Below are positions 1-8,720 of a stretch of DNA of 64,000 nucleotides, piece by piece (position 1 is the stretch's first letter; each line of letters begins with the position of its first letter). The stretch spans positions 744,001-808,000 of the forward strand of contig NZ_RJSG01000002.1 in the NCBI RefSeq assembly GCF_003725775.1, written 5' to 3'. The notes beneath the pieces are model-generated. The model saw nothing but the letters and a program-made list of their open reading frames with translations. It ran no database searches and was not told where the DNA came from. The translations under genes and the position numbers were made by a program. The DNA is from Nocardioides marmorisolisilvae (lineage in GTDB: Bacteria > Actinomycetota > Actinomycetes > Propionibacteriales > Nocardioidaceae).

Positions 1-416
1 GTCGCCCCGAGCGTGAGCGCGTGGTCCAGGACGTGGAGGTCCCGGTCGAGAGGATCGGTGAGTTCCTCGACTGGTTCGACGCCGAGATCGGGATGCGCCC
101 GGTGTGGCTCTGCCCGCTTCGCGCGAGCCGTCCCTGGTCCACCTACCCGCTCGAGCCCGGGCGCACCTACGTCAACGCCGGCTTCTGGGGCACCGTGCAC
201 GTCGGTCCCGACCGGGTGAACGCCCCGAAGAACCGGGCGATCGAGACCAAGGTGCACGAGCTCGACGGGCACAAGTCCTTGTACTCCGACTCCTTCTACG
301 ACCGGGAGACCTTCGACCGCCTCTACGACGGCCGGAATCTCGAGGCGGTGAAGAAGCGTTACGACCCTGATGGCCGGTTCATCAGCCTGTACGAGAAAGC
401 GGTGGCACGACGATGA
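1..416 (+). CDS. tmsA: FAD-linked oxidoreductase, C-terminal part (probable TmsA/BfaA); 5' end outside window
   Basis: The frame is open from the first base and ends in a TGA that overlaps the ATG of the next gene (ATGA). About 137 residues are visible. They resemble the C-terminus of DHCR24-like FAD-linked oxidases: a PVWLCPLR stretch, then YVNAGFWG, and a tail with YDGRNLEAVKKRYDP and a final ISLYEKAV. In actinobacteria such an oxidoreductase pairs with a SAM methyltransferase to make 10-methyl fatty acids: the methyltransferase forms a 10-methylene intermediate from a delta-9 acyl chain and the flavoprotein reduces it. The coupled neighbour is such a methyltransferase, which supports this role. 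The N-terminal FAD-binding half is outside the window, so the family call rests on the C-terminus and context. Other DHCR24-like oxidases remain possible. Confidence 0.75.
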   Translation, partial: RPERERVVQDVEVPVERIGEFLDWFDAEIGMRPVWLCPLRASRPWSTYPLEPGRTYVNAGFWGTVHVGPDRVNAPKNRAIETKVHELDGHKSLYSDSFYDRETFDRLYDGRNLEAVKKRYDPDGRFISLYEKAVARR

Positions 417-1705
417 GCATCCTCACGCCCACGACCACGATCGCGGATGCGTTCACCTCCCTCCTGATCGGCGACCTGCCGTTCCGGTTCACGGCGTACG
501 ACGGCAGCAGCGCGGGCCCTGAGGACTCGCCGTACGGGTTGCACCTGCGCAACGAGCGCGGGCTGGCCTACCTGGTGACCGCTCCTGGCGACCTCGGCCT
601 GGCCCGCGCCTACACGACCGGGGACCTCGAGCTGGTCGGCGCGCACCCCGGCGACCCCTACTCGGCCCTGATGCAGGTCAAGGGCAGCAAGACCGGTCTG
701 AAGTTCCGCACCCCCAACCCGATCGAGGCGCTGAACATCATGCGCACGGTCGGCATCACCAACCTCAAGCCGCCGCCGATCCCGCCGCAGGAGCACGCGC
801 CGCGCTGGCGCCGGATGATGGAAGGCTTCCTGCACTCCCCGGAGCGCGACGCCGAGGTGATCCACCACCACTACGACGTCTCCAACCGCTTCTACGAGCT
901 GGTCCTCGGGCCGTCGATGACCTACACCTGCGCCTGCTTCCCGAGCGAGGACGCGACGCTGGAAGAAGCGCAGTTCCACAAGTACGACCTGGTCGCGAAC
1001 AAGCTCCAGCTGCAGCCCGGTCAGCGGTTGCTGGACGTCGGCTGCGGCTGGGGCGGCATGGTCCGCCACGCCGCGCGTGAGTACGGCGTGAAGGCTCTCG
1101 GCGTGACGCTGTCGGCCGAGCAGGCCTACTGGGCCCAGCAGAAGATCAAGGAGCAGGGCCTCGAGGACCTGGCGGAGGTGCGGCACCTGGACTACCGCGA
1201 CGTGCCCGAGGGCGACTTCGACGCGGTCAGCTCGATCGGACTGACCGAGCACATCGGCGTGGCCAACTACCCGGCGTACTTCGGGTTCCTGCGCGACAAG
1301 CTCAAGCCGCAGGGCCGGCTGCTGAACCACTGCATCACCCGCGCGGACAACAAGCGGACCAGCACCGGTGCGTTCATCGACCGCTACGTGTTCCCGGACG
1401 GCGAGCTGACCGGCTCCGGGAAGATCATCACGGAGATCCAGGACGCCGGGCTGGAGGTGCACCACGAGGAGAACCTGCGGATGCACTACGCCATGACGCT
1501 CGCGGGCTGGAACAAGAACCTGGTCGAGAACTGGGACGAGTGCGTCGCCGAGGTCGGAGAGGCCACGGCGCGCGTCTGGGGTCTCTACATCGCCGGCTCG
1601 CGGATGGGTTTCGTGACCAACGAGATCCAGCTCCACCAGGTGCTGGCGACGAAGACCGTGGACGGGCAGAGCGGCTTCCCGCTTCGCCCGGAGTGGACCC
1701 CCTGA
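413..1705 (+). CDS. tmsB: Cyclopropane/10-methylene fatty acid synthase-type SAM methyltransferase (probable TmsB/BfaB)
   Basis: 430 residues, the usual length for the mycolic acid/cyclopropane synthase family. It has the family motif HYDVSN near residue 153, YTCACF near 171 and the SAM-binding motif LLDVGCGWG at 206-214. The enzyme would transfer a methyl group from SAM to the double bond of a phospholipid-bound unsaturated acyl chain. Because the preceding coupled gene encodes a DHCR24-like flavoprotein, the pair fits 10-methylstearate (tuberculostearate) synthesis better than simple cyclopropanation. That assignment is from known pair genetics, not from residues I can separate here. The start ATG overlaps the upstream stop, indicating translational coupling. 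The N-terminal ~130 residues are the extra domain seen in the longer CFA-type proteins. Confidence 0.85.
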   Translation: MSILTPTTTIADAFTSLLIGDLPFRFTAYDGSSAGPEDSPYGLHLRNERGLAYLVTAPGDLGLARAYTTGDLELVGAHPGDPYSALMQVKGSKTGLKFRTPNPIEALNIMRTVGITNLKPPPIPPQEHAPRWRRMMEGFLHSPERDAEVIHHHYDVSNRFYELVLGPSMTYTCACFPSEDATLEEAQFHKYDLVANKLQLQPGQRLLDVGCGWGGMVRHAAREYGVKALGVTLSAEQAYWAQQKIKEQGLEDLAEVRHLDYRDVPEGDFDAVSSIGLTEHIGVANYPAYFGFLRDKLKPQGRLLNHCITRADNKRTSTGAFIDRYVFPDGELTGSGKIITEIQDAGLEVHHEENLRMHYAMTLAGWNKNLVENWDECVAEVGEATARVWGLYIAGSRMGFVTNEIQLHQVLATKTVDGQSGFPLRPEWTP

Positions 1706-1707
1706 AC

Positions 1708-1713
1708 TAACCT
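1708..1713 (+). promoter_or_regulatory. Candidate -10 box, leaderless start of siderophore-interacting protein gene
   Basis: TAACCT ends 6 nt before the GTG at 1720, placing the expected transcription start at or next to the start codon. No Shine-Dalgarno sequence fits between. The same arrangement recurs at many starts in this window. Confidence 0.5.
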
Positions 1714-1719
1714 TCCTGG

Positions 1720-2490
1720 GTGAACGCCCGCCCCGACGCTCGTGCCCTCTCGGGCACCGTCACCGGTCGCGAGGTCCTCGGGGACCATCTCGTCCGGGTG
1801 ACGATCGACGTCCCGGGGTTCCGCAGCACCGGTGTCCCGGACGAGTGGGTGGCGCTCACCGTCCCGGGACAGTTCCAGACCCGCTACTACACGGTGCGCG
1901 CTCACGAGGGTGAGCGGATCGTGCTCGACGTGGTGATCCACGACGAGGGTCTGGTGACGCAGTGGGCGCAGACCGAGTGCGTCGGAGACGTCGTCGGCAT
2001 CTCGGAGCCGAAGGGCTCCTTCGACCTTCCCGACGACGCCTCCTGGGTGGTGCTCGTCGGGGATCTCACCGGGCTGCCCGCGATCGCACGCATCGGCGAG
2101 ACGGTCGGGCTCCCGGTGACCGCCTACGTCGAGACGCCGGACGAGCCGCTCGACGACTACACCGACCTGCCGATCTCCTGGGTCGACGCCCCGGGGGCTG
2201 AGCAGAGCGGCCTGGCGACGCTGGTCCAGCGGCTCGACTGGCCGGAGGGACCGGGCTACTTCTGGATGGCCGGGGAGTCGGCGCAGATGCGCGAGATCCG
2301 GCGCCACGTCCGGCACGACCTCGGCAGGGCATCGACGGCGTACGACGTGATGGGCTACTGGAGCGGGAGCCGCGGCCGGCAGCGCCGGGCCGTCGACCCC
2401 GGCCCGATCTACGCCGCCGGCAAGGCGGCCGGGAAGAGTGACGAGCAGATCTGGGACGACTACGACCAGGCAAGGGGAAACAGTGGCTGA
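1720..2490 (+). CDS. Siderophore-interacting FAD-binding protein (ViuB-like ferric-siderophore reductase)
   Basis: 256 residues, typical for the SIP family. The N-terminal half has the ferredoxin-reductase-like FAD domain with the RYYTVR flavin-binding motif (about residue 50) and the family's EPKGSFDLP region. The C-terminal half has an NAD(P)-binding-like domain ending in the family signature YFWMAGESAQMREIRRHVR and the YDVMGYWSGSRG strand. Such proteins reduce ferric siderophores in the cytoplasm to release iron. The C-terminal ~45 residues contain KSDEQIWDDYDQA, common in actinobacterial members. The GTG start is supported by an adjacent -10 box; a start further upstream is not needed. 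The stop overlaps the GTG of era by a few bases, so the two may be cotranscribed. Confidence 0.88.
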   Translation: MNARPDARALSGTVTGREVLGDHLVRVTIDVPGFRSTGVPDEWVALTVPGQFQTRYYTVRAHEGERIVLDVVIHDEGLVTQWAQTECVGDVVGISEPKGSFDLPDDASWVVLVGDLTGLPAIARIGETVGLPVTAYVETPDEPLDDYTDLPISWVDAPGAEQSGLATLVQRLDWPEGPGYFWMAGESAQMREIRRHVRHDLGRASTAYDVMGYWSGSRGRQRRAVDPGPIYAAGKAAGKSDEQIWDDYDQARGNSG

Positions 2491-3412
2491 GCAGGACGAG
2501 ACCTTCCGGAGCGGGTTCGCCTGCTTCGTGGGCCGCCCGAACGCCGGCAAGTCGACGCTGACCAACGCCCTGGTCGGCTCGAAGGTCGTGATCACCTCCT
2601 CCAAGCCGCAGACCACGCGCACGGTCGTGCGCGGGATCGTGCACCGCCCGGACGCCCAGCTCGTGCTGGTCGACACCCCGGGCCTGCACAAGCCGCGCAC
2701 CCTGTTGGGGGAGCGTCTCAACGACCTGGTCAAGACCACCTGGGCCGAGGTCGACGTCGTCGCGGTGTGCTTCCCCGCCGACGAGAAGCCGGGCCCGGGC
2801 GACCGGTTCATCGTCAACGAGCTCGGCAAGGTGCGCCGCACGGTGAAGATCGCGGTCGCCACCAAGACCGACAAGGTCAGCCCGGACCAGCTCGCCGAGC
2901 ACCTGCTGGCCATCGCCGAGCTCGGTCGCGAGACCGGGACCGACTGGGCCGAGATCGTGCCCGTCTCTGCGCAGTCCGGGGACCAGGTCGACCTGTTGGC
3001 AGACCTGCTGGTCGCCCGCCTGCCCGAGGGGCCTGCGCTCTACCCGGACGGCGAGCTCAGCGACGCGCCCGAGGAGGCGATCGTCGCCGAGCTGATCCGC
3101 GAGGCCGCACTGGAGGGTGTGCGCGACGAGCTGCCGCACTCGATCGCCGTCGTGGTGGAAGAGATGGGGCTCAAGGAGGACCGGCCGGCCGACAAGCCGC
3201 TGCTGTACATCCACGCGAACCTGTACGTCGAGCGCGACTCCCAGAAGGGCATCATCATCGGCCACAAGGGTTCCCGCCTGAAGGAGGTCGGGATGGCTGC
3301 GCGCAAGCAGATCGAGGCCATCCTCGGCACTCCGGCGTACCTGGACCTGCGGGTGAAGATCGCCAAGGACTGGCAGCGCGACCCCCGCCAGCTGCGAAAG
3401 CTCGGCTTCTAG
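2483..3412 (+). CDS. era: GTPase Era
   Basis: 309 residues from the GTG at 2483, preceded by AAGGGGAAACA as ribosome binding site. An in-frame ATG at 2438 lies inside the upstream gene and is less likely. The G1 motif GRPNAGKS is at residues 17-24, and a G3 DTPG follows in VLVDTPGLHK. The C-terminal KH domain carries GIIIGHKGSRLKEVG, the Era hallmark. Era binds 16S rRNA near its 3' end and acts in 30S maturation. Length and domain order are standard. It overlaps the end of the siderophore-interacting protein gene. Confidence 0.95.
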   Translation: MAEQDETFRSGFACFVGRPNAGKSTLTNALVGSKVVITSSKPQTTRTVVRGIVHRPDAQLVLVDTPGLHKPRTLLGERLNDLVKTTWAEVDVVAVCFPADEKPGPGDRFIVNELGKVRRTVKIAVATKTDKVSPDQLAEHLLAIAELGRETGTDWAEIVPVSAQSGDQVDLLADLLVARLPEGPALYPDGELSDAPEEAIVAELIREAALEGVRDELPHSIAVVVEEMGLKEDRPADKPLLYIHANLYVERDSQKGIIIGHKGSRLKEVGMAARKQIEAILGTPAYLDLRVKIAKDWQRDPRQLRKLGF

Positions 3413-3487
3413 GCACTGACAAATGTCATGGCCGGATCGTGACGGTCGGGCGAGGCGTTCGGCCGCTGGTCAGGGCAGGCTGGAGCC

Positions 3488-4381
3488 ATGAGTTCATCCA
3501 TCCCTGCAGTCAGCCTCTCGGGCGTGACGAAGCACTTCGGTGCCGTCCAAGCCGTACGGGGGATCGACCTGACCATCGAGCCCGGCGAGGTGGTGGCCTT
3601 CCTCGGCCCCAACGGTGCCGGCAAGACGTCCACCATCGACATGATGCTCGGCCTCTCCGAGCCGACCAGCGGTAGTGCGCAGATCCTCGGGCTCGAGCCG
3701 CGGGACGCGATCGCGCGCGGCCTGGTGTCCGCGGTGATGCAGACCGGTGGCCTGCTGAAGGACATCACGGTCCGCGAGACGGTCGCCTACACCGCGAGCC
3801 TCTTCGTGCACACCCGCGACATCGACGACGTGCTCGCCGAGGCCGGCATCACCGGGATCGCCGACCGCAAGGTCGAGAAGTGCTCGGGCGGTGAGCAGCA
3901 GCGGCTGCGCTTTGCGATGGCACTGCTCTCCGACCCCGCGCTCCTGCTGCTCGACGAGCCGACCACCGGCATGGACGTCGAGGGTCGGCGCACGTTCTGG
4001 TCGGCGATCCGCTCGGACGCCCAGAAGGGCCGCACCGTGCTGTTCGCGACGCACTACCTGGAGGAGGCCGACCAGTACGCCGACCGGATCGTGCTGATCA
4101 GCCACGGCAAGGTCGTCGCCGACGGCTCGGGCAGCGAGATCAAGTCGCTGGCGTCCGGTCGCACGGTGCGCGCGACTCTGAACCAGCCCGACACCGCCGC
4201 GCTCGCGAGCCTGCCGGGCGTCGACAACGTCGAGGTGCGGGGCGAGTCGGTCTACGTGCACGCCAAGGACAGCGACGTGGTCGCCCGGTACCTGCTGAAC
4301 GAGACCAGTGCCCGTGACCTCGAGATCACTGCCCAGGGCCTCGAGGAGGCCTTCCTCAACCTGACGGGAGACGCCACGTGA
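3488..4381 (+). CDS. ABC transporter ATP-binding protein (DrrA-like)
   Basis: 297 residues with Walker A GPNGAGKTS, Q-loop in AVMQTGG, signature CSGGEQQRL and Walker B LLLLDEPTTGMD, followed by the switch histidine in FATHYLEEAD. A ~75-residue C-terminal extension is typical of DrrA-type exporter ATPases. It is coupled to the permease at 4378 by a 4-base overlap and then to a DesKR-like two-component system. That arrangement is common for drug or lipid efflux systems induced by membrane stress. The substrate cannot be told from sequence. Confidence 0.93.
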   Translation: MSSSIPAVSLSGVTKHFGAVQAVRGIDLTIEPGEVVAFLGPNGAGKTSTIDMMLGLSEPTSGSAQILGLEPRDAIARGLVSAVMQTGGLLKDITVRETVAYTASLFVHTRDIDDVLAEAGITGIADRKVEKCSGGEQQRLRFAMALLSDPALLLLDEPTTGMDVEGRRTFWSAIRSDAQKGRTVLFATHYLEEADQYADRIVLISHGKVVADGSGSEIKSLASGRTVRATLNQPDTAALASLPGVDNVEVRGESVYVHAKDSDVVARYLLNETSARDLEITAQGLEEAFLNLTGDAT

Positions 4382-5166
4382 GCGCCACCACCATCGACCC
4401 GACCCAGCGCCGGGTGCCGCCCCTGGGCGGGTTCAACCTGACCATGCTCGGCATCGAGATGCGCCGGATCCTGCGCAACCGTCGCGCGGTGATCTTCACG
4501 CTGATCATGCCGGTGATCCTCTACCTGATCATCGGGACGAACTCCCAGTACACCGGCGACAAGGCCGGCTCCGGCAACGTGTCGGCGTACATCCTCATCA
4601 GCATGGCGGCGTACGGCGCGGTCCTGGCGACCACCAGCGGTGGCGCGATGGTCGCCACCGAACGGGCCCTCGGCTGGTCCCGCCAGCTGCGACTCACGCC
4701 GCTCTCGCCGATCGCCTACGTGATGGTCAAGGCCATCGTCGCGCTGTTCCTCGGGCTGAGCTCGGTGCTCGCGGTGAACATCGTCGGCCTTCTCAACGGC
4801 AAGGCCGAGATGCCCACCCACGTGTGGATCGCGGCGGGGGTGATCGCCTGGCTCGGCTCGATCGTGTTCGGTGCCTTCGGTCTGTTCGTCGGCTACCTGC
4901 TCCCGAGCGAGAACGTCATGCAGGTCCTCGGCCCGGCTCTCGCCGGACTCGCTGCGCTCGGTGGACTCTGGTTCCCGATCAAGTCGGACTCGGTGCTCGG
5001 TCACATCTCCGCCTGCACCCCGATCTACGGTCTGGCGAACCTGGCCCGGTGGCCGCTCTACGGGGGCGCGCCCCACCTCGTGTGGATCCTGAACCTGCTC
5101 GGCTGGCTCATCGTCTTCGTGGCCGGCGCCGCGTGGCGGATGAGCAAGGACACGGCCCGGGTCTGA
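4378..5166 (+). CDS. ABC-2 type transporter permease
   Basis: 262 residues, GTG start overlapping the stop of the ATPase gene. About six hydrophobic segments are visible, the first in AVIFTLIMPVILYLIIG and the last in LLGWLIVFVAGAAW. A short cytoplasmic N-terminus holds MRRILRNRR, the usual coupling region of ABC-2 permeases. With the ATPase it forms a two-gene exporter; homodimerisation of both subunits is usual in this family. The neighbouring sensor kinase probably controls it. Confidence 0.9.
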   Translation: MSATTIDPTQRRVPPLGGFNLTMLGIEMRRILRNRRAVIFTLIMPVILYLIIGTNSQYTGDKAGSGNVSAYILISMAAYGAVLATTSGGAMVATERALGWSRQLRLTPLSPIAYVMVKAIVALFLGLSSVLAVNIVGLLNGKAEMPTHVWIAAGVIAWLGSIVFGAFGLFVGYLLPSENVMQVLGPALAGLAALGGLWFPIKSDSVLGHISACTPIYGLANLARWPLYGGAPHLVWILNLLGWLIVFVAGAAWRMSKDTARV

Positions 5167-5183
5167 TCGCTACCGTGACTGCG

Positions 5184-6302
5184 ATGACGACCAGCCCGAT
5201 CGACCTGGACCCACCGCCGGCCGCCCCTCTGTGGGGTCCGGTCTTCGCGCTGGTCTGGCTCTTCTACCTGCTGAACCCGCTCGAGGACGCCTGGAAGCAG
5301 CGCGACACCGTCTCGGGCTGGGTCGGCATCGTCGCGACCCTGGCGTTCGCGGTCGTCTACGCGGCCATGTTCCTCATGCTGCGTTGGAAGCGGGTCCCGG
5401 GATCACCGTTCACCGCCACCGCCAGCCCGCTCGTCGGGCTCGGAGCCGTCGTCACCGAGGTCACTCTGGGCGTCGTCATCTGCGTCGCGGTCGGACAGAG
5501 CGGAACGGCGACCGCGGTCTACATCGCCGTGACCTGCATGATCTGCCTGGAGACCCGCCTGGCCTGGGCGCTGACCGCGTTGGTGGCCGGAGCGACGTAC
5601 GGGGCCACGCTGGTGGTCGACGGCTGGAGCGAGGACCGCGGCATCCTGTTCGGGATCCTGGTCGCCGGACTGGCGATCTGGGGGATCGGCCAGGCGATCA
5701 ACCGCAACATCGAGGTGCTCGCCGTCCGTGAGGAGAACGCCCGCCTCGCCCTGGACGACCAGCGCAACCGCTTTGCCCGCGACCTGCACGACATCCTCGG
5801 GCACTCGTTGACGGTGATCACCGTCAAGGCCGAGCTCGCCCAGAAGCTGCTCGACGTCGACCCGGAACGGGCCAAGGCCGAGGTCGCCGATCTCGAGCGG
5901 CTCTCGCGTGATGCCCTGGCCGACGTCCGCCGCGCGGTCGAGGGCTACCGCGAGATGACGCTGCCCGGTGAGCTCGCCCGTGCCCGGATGGCTCTTCAGG
6001 CGGCCGAGATCGAGGCCGACCTGCCGAACTCCACCGACGACGTGCCGAGCGAGGTCCGCGAGCTGTTCGCCTGGACCGTCCGTGAGGGCATCACCAACGT
6101 CATCCGGCACAGCGGCGCCCGGAGCTGCGCGGTGCGGCTGACCGCGACCAGCGCGGAGGTCGCCGACGACGGCGCCGGTCCGGGCTCCTCGGTGCCTGGC
6201 AACGGCCTGGTCGGTCTGCGCGAGCGCGCCAACGCCCTGGGCGGGGCCGTGGTCACCACCGCGCTGGAGCCCGGGTTCTCGCTGAAGGTGGTCGTCGGGT
6301 GA
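5184..6302 (+). CDS. Sensor histidine kinase, DesK/HPK7-like
   Basis: 372 residues. The N-terminal half has about five membrane segments. Then comes a dimerisation/phosphoacceptor helix with FARDLHDILGHSL (phosphorylated His about residue 202) and a HATPase domain with the ADDGAGPG and NGLVGLRERA boxes. This is the HisKA_3 type found with LuxR-class response regulators. A TACCGT box at 5171-5176 sits 7 nt before the ATG, so the pair may have its own leaderless promoter as well as read-through from the exporter. A GTG at 5175 is an alternative start. The end overlaps the response regulator start by 4 bases. Confidence 0.9.
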   Translation: MTTSPIDLDPPPAAPLWGPVFALVWLFYLLNPLEDAWKQRDTVSGWVGIVATLAFAVVYAAMFLMLRWKRVPGSPFTATASPLVGLGAVVTEVTLGVVICVAVGQSGTATAVYIAVTCMICLETRLAWALTALVAGATYGATLVVDGWSEDRGILFGILVAGLAIWGIGQAINRNIEVLAVREENARLALDDQRNRFARDLHDILGHSLTVITVKAELAQKLLDVDPERAKAEVADLERLSRDALADVRRAVEGYREMTLPGELARARMALQAAEIEADLPNSTDDVPSEVRELFAWTVREGITNVIRHSGARSCAVRLTATSAEVADDGAGPGSSVPGNGLVGLRERANALGGAVVTTALEPGFSLKVVVG

Positions 6303-6904
6303 TCAAGATCCTGCTGGCCGACGACCAGGCGCTCGTCCGCGGCGCACTCTCCGCGCTGCTCGCGATGGAGCCTGACCTGGAGGTCGTCGCCGAGGTCGGG
6401 TCCGGTGACCTGGTGGTCGACGCCGCTCTCGAGCACCGACCGGACGTCGCCCTGCTCGACGTGGAGATGCCCGGGATGGACGGCATCGCGGCGGCCGCCG
6501 CCCTGCGGGGCGTGCTGCCCGAGGTGAAGGTGCTGATCGTGACCACCTTCGGCCGGCCCGGCTTCCTGCGCCGGGCGCTCCAGGCCGGCGCCTCCGGGTT
6601 CGTCGTCAAGGACACCCCGGCGGCCGAGCTCGCCGACGCCGTACGCCGCGTGCACGCCGGCCTGCGGGTCGTCGACCCGGCCCTGGCCGCGGACAGCCTG
6701 GTCGCGGGGGAGTCTCCGCTCAGCCCGCGCGAGACCGAGGTCCTCCGGGCCGCCAGCGACGGGTCCACGGCAGCGGCGATCGCGGCGAAGCTGTTCCTCT
6801 CCGAGGGGACCGTGCGCAACCACCTCTCCAGCGCGATCGGCAAGACCGGGGCGGCGACCCGGGCCGAGGCCGTCCTCATCGCCACGGAGAACGGCTGGCT
6901 CTAG
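6299..6904 (+). CDS. LuxR/NarL-family response regulator (DesR-like)
   Basis: 201 residues. The receiver domain has acidic pair DD at 8-9, phosphoacceptor Asp54 in VALLDVEMPGMDG and the conserved Lys in FVVKDTP. The LuxR-type HTH occupies the last ~60 residues (LSPRETEVLRAASDG to FLSEGTVRNHLSSAIGKTGAATR). The GTG start overlaps the kinase stop. It probably regulates the adjacent ABC-2 exporter. The signal is unknown; relatives respond to membrane fluidity or cell-envelope drugs. Confidence 0.92.
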   Translation: MIKILLADDQALVRGALSALLAMEPDLEVVAEVGSGDLVVDAALEHRPDVALLDVEMPGMDGIAAAAALRGVLPEVKVLIVTTFGRPGFLRRALQAGASGFVVKDTPAAELADAVRRVHAGLRVVDPALAADSLVAGESPLSPRETEVLRAASDGSTAAAIAAKLFLSEGTVRNHLSSAIGKTGAATRAEAVLIATENGWL

Positions 6905-6920
6905 TGCCGGACGTCCTCGG

Positions 6921-6926
6921 TAGTCT
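6921..6926 (+). promoter_or_regulatory. Candidate -10 box, leaderless start of dgt
   Basis: TAGTCT with 6 nt to the GTG at 6933. No ribosome binding site lies in the gap, which suggests a leaderless transcript. Confidence 0.5.
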
Positions 6927-6932
6927 CGACCG

Positions 6933-8174
6933 GTGACCTGGGACGAGCTCTACGACGACGCCGCGCGCGAGCGACTCGTCGAGGAGCCGGCCAAGCGCGT
7001 CCCGGCGCCGGTCCGCACCCCGTTCGAGCGCGACCGCGCCCGGGTGGTGCACTCGGCCTCGCTGCGCCGACTTGCCGCCAAGACCCAGGTGCTCGGGCCG
7101 CAGGCCGACGACTTCGTCCGCAATCGGCTCACCCACAGCCTCGAGGTCGCCCAGGTCGCCCGCGACCTCGCGCACCCGCTCGGCTGTCACCCGGACCTCG
7201 CCGAGACTGCTGCGCTCGCGCACGACCTCGGCCACCCGCCGTTCGGCCACAACGGCGAGGAGGCGCTCGACCGGCTGGCCGCTGACTGCGGTGGGTTCGA
7301 GGGCAATGCCCAGACCCTGCGGATCCTGACCCGCCTGGAGGCGAAGTCGGTCGACGAGGACGGGCGCTCGATCGGTCTGAACCTGACCCGGGCGACCCTG
7401 GACGCCTGCACCAAGTACCCGTGGGGACGCCCCGACGCTGGCGGCAAGTTCGGGGTCTACGACGACGACCTGCCCGTCTTCGAGTGGCTGCGCAAGGGCG
7501 TGGACGGCCCGCGTCGCTGCATCGAGGCACAGGTCATGGACTTCGCCGACGACGTGGCCTACTCGGTGCACGACCTCGAGGACGGCATCGTCGGTGGGCA
7601 CATCGACCTCGCCCGGCTGGACTCGACCACCGAGCTCACCGGCGTCTGGGAGACCGTGCGCGACTGGTACCTGCCGGGTGCGACGGATGAGGAGCTCGCC
7701 GAGGCGTTCGGACGGGTGCGCTCGGTCGGGGCGTGGCTGCACCAGGAGTACGACGGCAGCCGGTCGGCCCTCGCGGTACTGAAGAACCTGACCAGCGACC
7801 TGATCGGCGTCTTCTGCGGCAGCGTGCACTCGGCCACGCGGGCGGCGTACGGGGACGGGACGCTGGTCCGGCACGAGGCCGACCTGATCGTGCCGAGCGA
7901 GACCGCCGAGGAGATCGCGGTCCTCAAGGGGATCGCCGCGCACTACGTCATGCGCACCGACGTCCGGGTCGCCGCGATGCAGCAGCAGCGCGAACTCATC
8001 GACGAGCTGTTCGCCGTGCTGGTGGACTCCGACGGAGCGCTTCTCGACCCGAGCCTGCGCGCCGACTACCGCGAGGCGGTCGACGACCAGGCCCGTCTCC
8101 GGGTGGTCGTCGACCAGATCGCATCACTCACCGATGCCAGCGCCGTGGCGTGGCACCAGCGCCTCTGCCGCTGA
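6933..8174 (+). CDS. dgt: Deoxyguanosinetriphosphate triphosphohydrolase-like protein
   Basis: 413 residues, the length of the non-E. coli dGTPase-like group. HD-domain metal ligands are visible: His in NRLTHSLEVAQ (residue 68), the HD pair in AALAHDLGHPPFGHNGEEAL (residues 97-98) and a later Asp in DFADDVAYSVHDLEDG. The N-terminus has VVHSASLRRLAAKTQV, the family signature. The enzyme cleaves dNTPs to the nucleoside and triphosphate and helps control dNTP pools. In actinobacteria dgt often lies directly upstream of dnaG, as here, with three small envelope genes on the other strand between them. It ends one base before the convergent YtxH-like gene. Confidence 0.93.
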   Translation: MTWDELYDDAARERLVEEPAKRVPAPVRTPFERDRARVVHSASLRRLAAKTQVLGPQADDFVRNRLTHSLEVAQVARDLAHPLGCHPDLAETAALAHDLGHPPFGHNGEEALDRLAADCGGFEGNAQTLRILTRLEAKSVDEDGRSIGLNLTRATLDACTKYPWGRPDAGGKFGVYDDDLPVFEWLRKGVDGPRRCIEAQVMDFADDVAYSVHDLEDGIVGGHIDLARLDSTTELTGVWETVRDWYLPGATDEELAEAFGRVRSVGAWLHQEYDGSRSALAVLKNLTSDLIGVFCGSVHSATRAAYGDGTLVRHEADLIVPSETAEEIAVLKGIAAHYVMRTDVRVAAMQQQRELIDELFAVLVDSDGALLDPSLRADYREAVDDQARLRVVVDQIASLTDASAVAWHQRLCR

Positions 8175-8175
8175 G

Positions 8176-8487
8176 CTACCGCCGCGAGCTCGCCTGGAGC
8201 GGATCGCCACCGACCTGGAAGCCGGAGGCACCGTCGTCCACCGCCGGCCCGGCGCTCGAGCCGTGGTCCAGGTCCTCGCCGTGCAGCTTGTCGGAGACGC
8301 GGTCCTTCAGCGTCGCGGTCTCCGCCTTGACCGCGTCGGCGGCCTCGTGGGCCTTCTCCTGCACGCGCGGGTCGTCCTTGACCCGCAGCGCCAGCGCGCG
8401 GATCTGCTCGTAGCGTTCCCGGCCGGCGCGCGCGCCGAGCACGTAGCCGGCTCCGAACGCGGTCAGGTGCGTCAGTCGCTTGATCAT
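8176..8487 (-). CDS. YtxH-like small membrane-associated protein
   Basis: 103 residues from the ATG at 8487, preceded by GAGGAGAGGAACCGAG, a good ribosome binding site. A longer frame exists upstream but lacks such a site. The N-terminus LTHLTAFGAGYVLGARAGRERYEQI has the glycine-rich short hydrophobic segment of the YtxH group. A charged, probably helical middle (VQEKAHEAADAVKAETATL) and a disordered acidic tail follow. Function unknown; relatives are envelope or stress linked. It is the last of three same-strand small genes that appear to form one transcription unit. Confidence 0.75.
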   Translation of the reverse strand: MIKRLTHLTAFGAGYVLGARAGRERYEQIRALALRVKDDPRVQEKAHEAADAVKAETATLKDRVSDKLHGEDLDHGSSAGPAVDDGASGFQVGGDPLQASSRR

Positions 8488-8510
8488 CTCGGTTCCTCTC
8501 CTCGGGTGCT

Positions 8511-8720
8511 TCAGTGCTTGCGGCGCCACACGACGAGGCCGACCACGGCCACGGCGAGGACGACGGGGGCGAGCAGGACCGGCTTCGGCGTGCGGGCGAC
8601 CCGGTCCGCCGCCCGGTGCTTCACGTCGAGCTTGGCGCTGAGCTGGTCCACGGTCTGGGCGAGCTGGTCGCGCTGGAGGGCGACCTTCTGCTCGAGGTGC
8701 TCGGGGCTGGTCGTGGTCAC
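8511..8720 (-). CDS. DUF3618 family protein
   Basis: 69 residues. The GTG at 8720 overlaps the stop of the upstream Holin-X gene. The N-terminal half is an amphipathic helix with the family pattern (LQRDQLAQTVDQLSAKLDVK), then RTPKPVLLAP and one membrane span (VVLAVAVVGLVVWRR) with a basic C-terminus. DUF3618 proteins usually accompany Holin-X and YtxH-like genes in actinobacteria. No biochemical role is established. Translation is probably coupled to the upstream gene. Confidence 0.82.
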   Translation of the reverse strand: MTTTSPEHLEQKVALQRDQLAQTVDQLSAKLDVKHRAADRVARTPKPVLLAPVVLAVAVVGLVVWRRKH

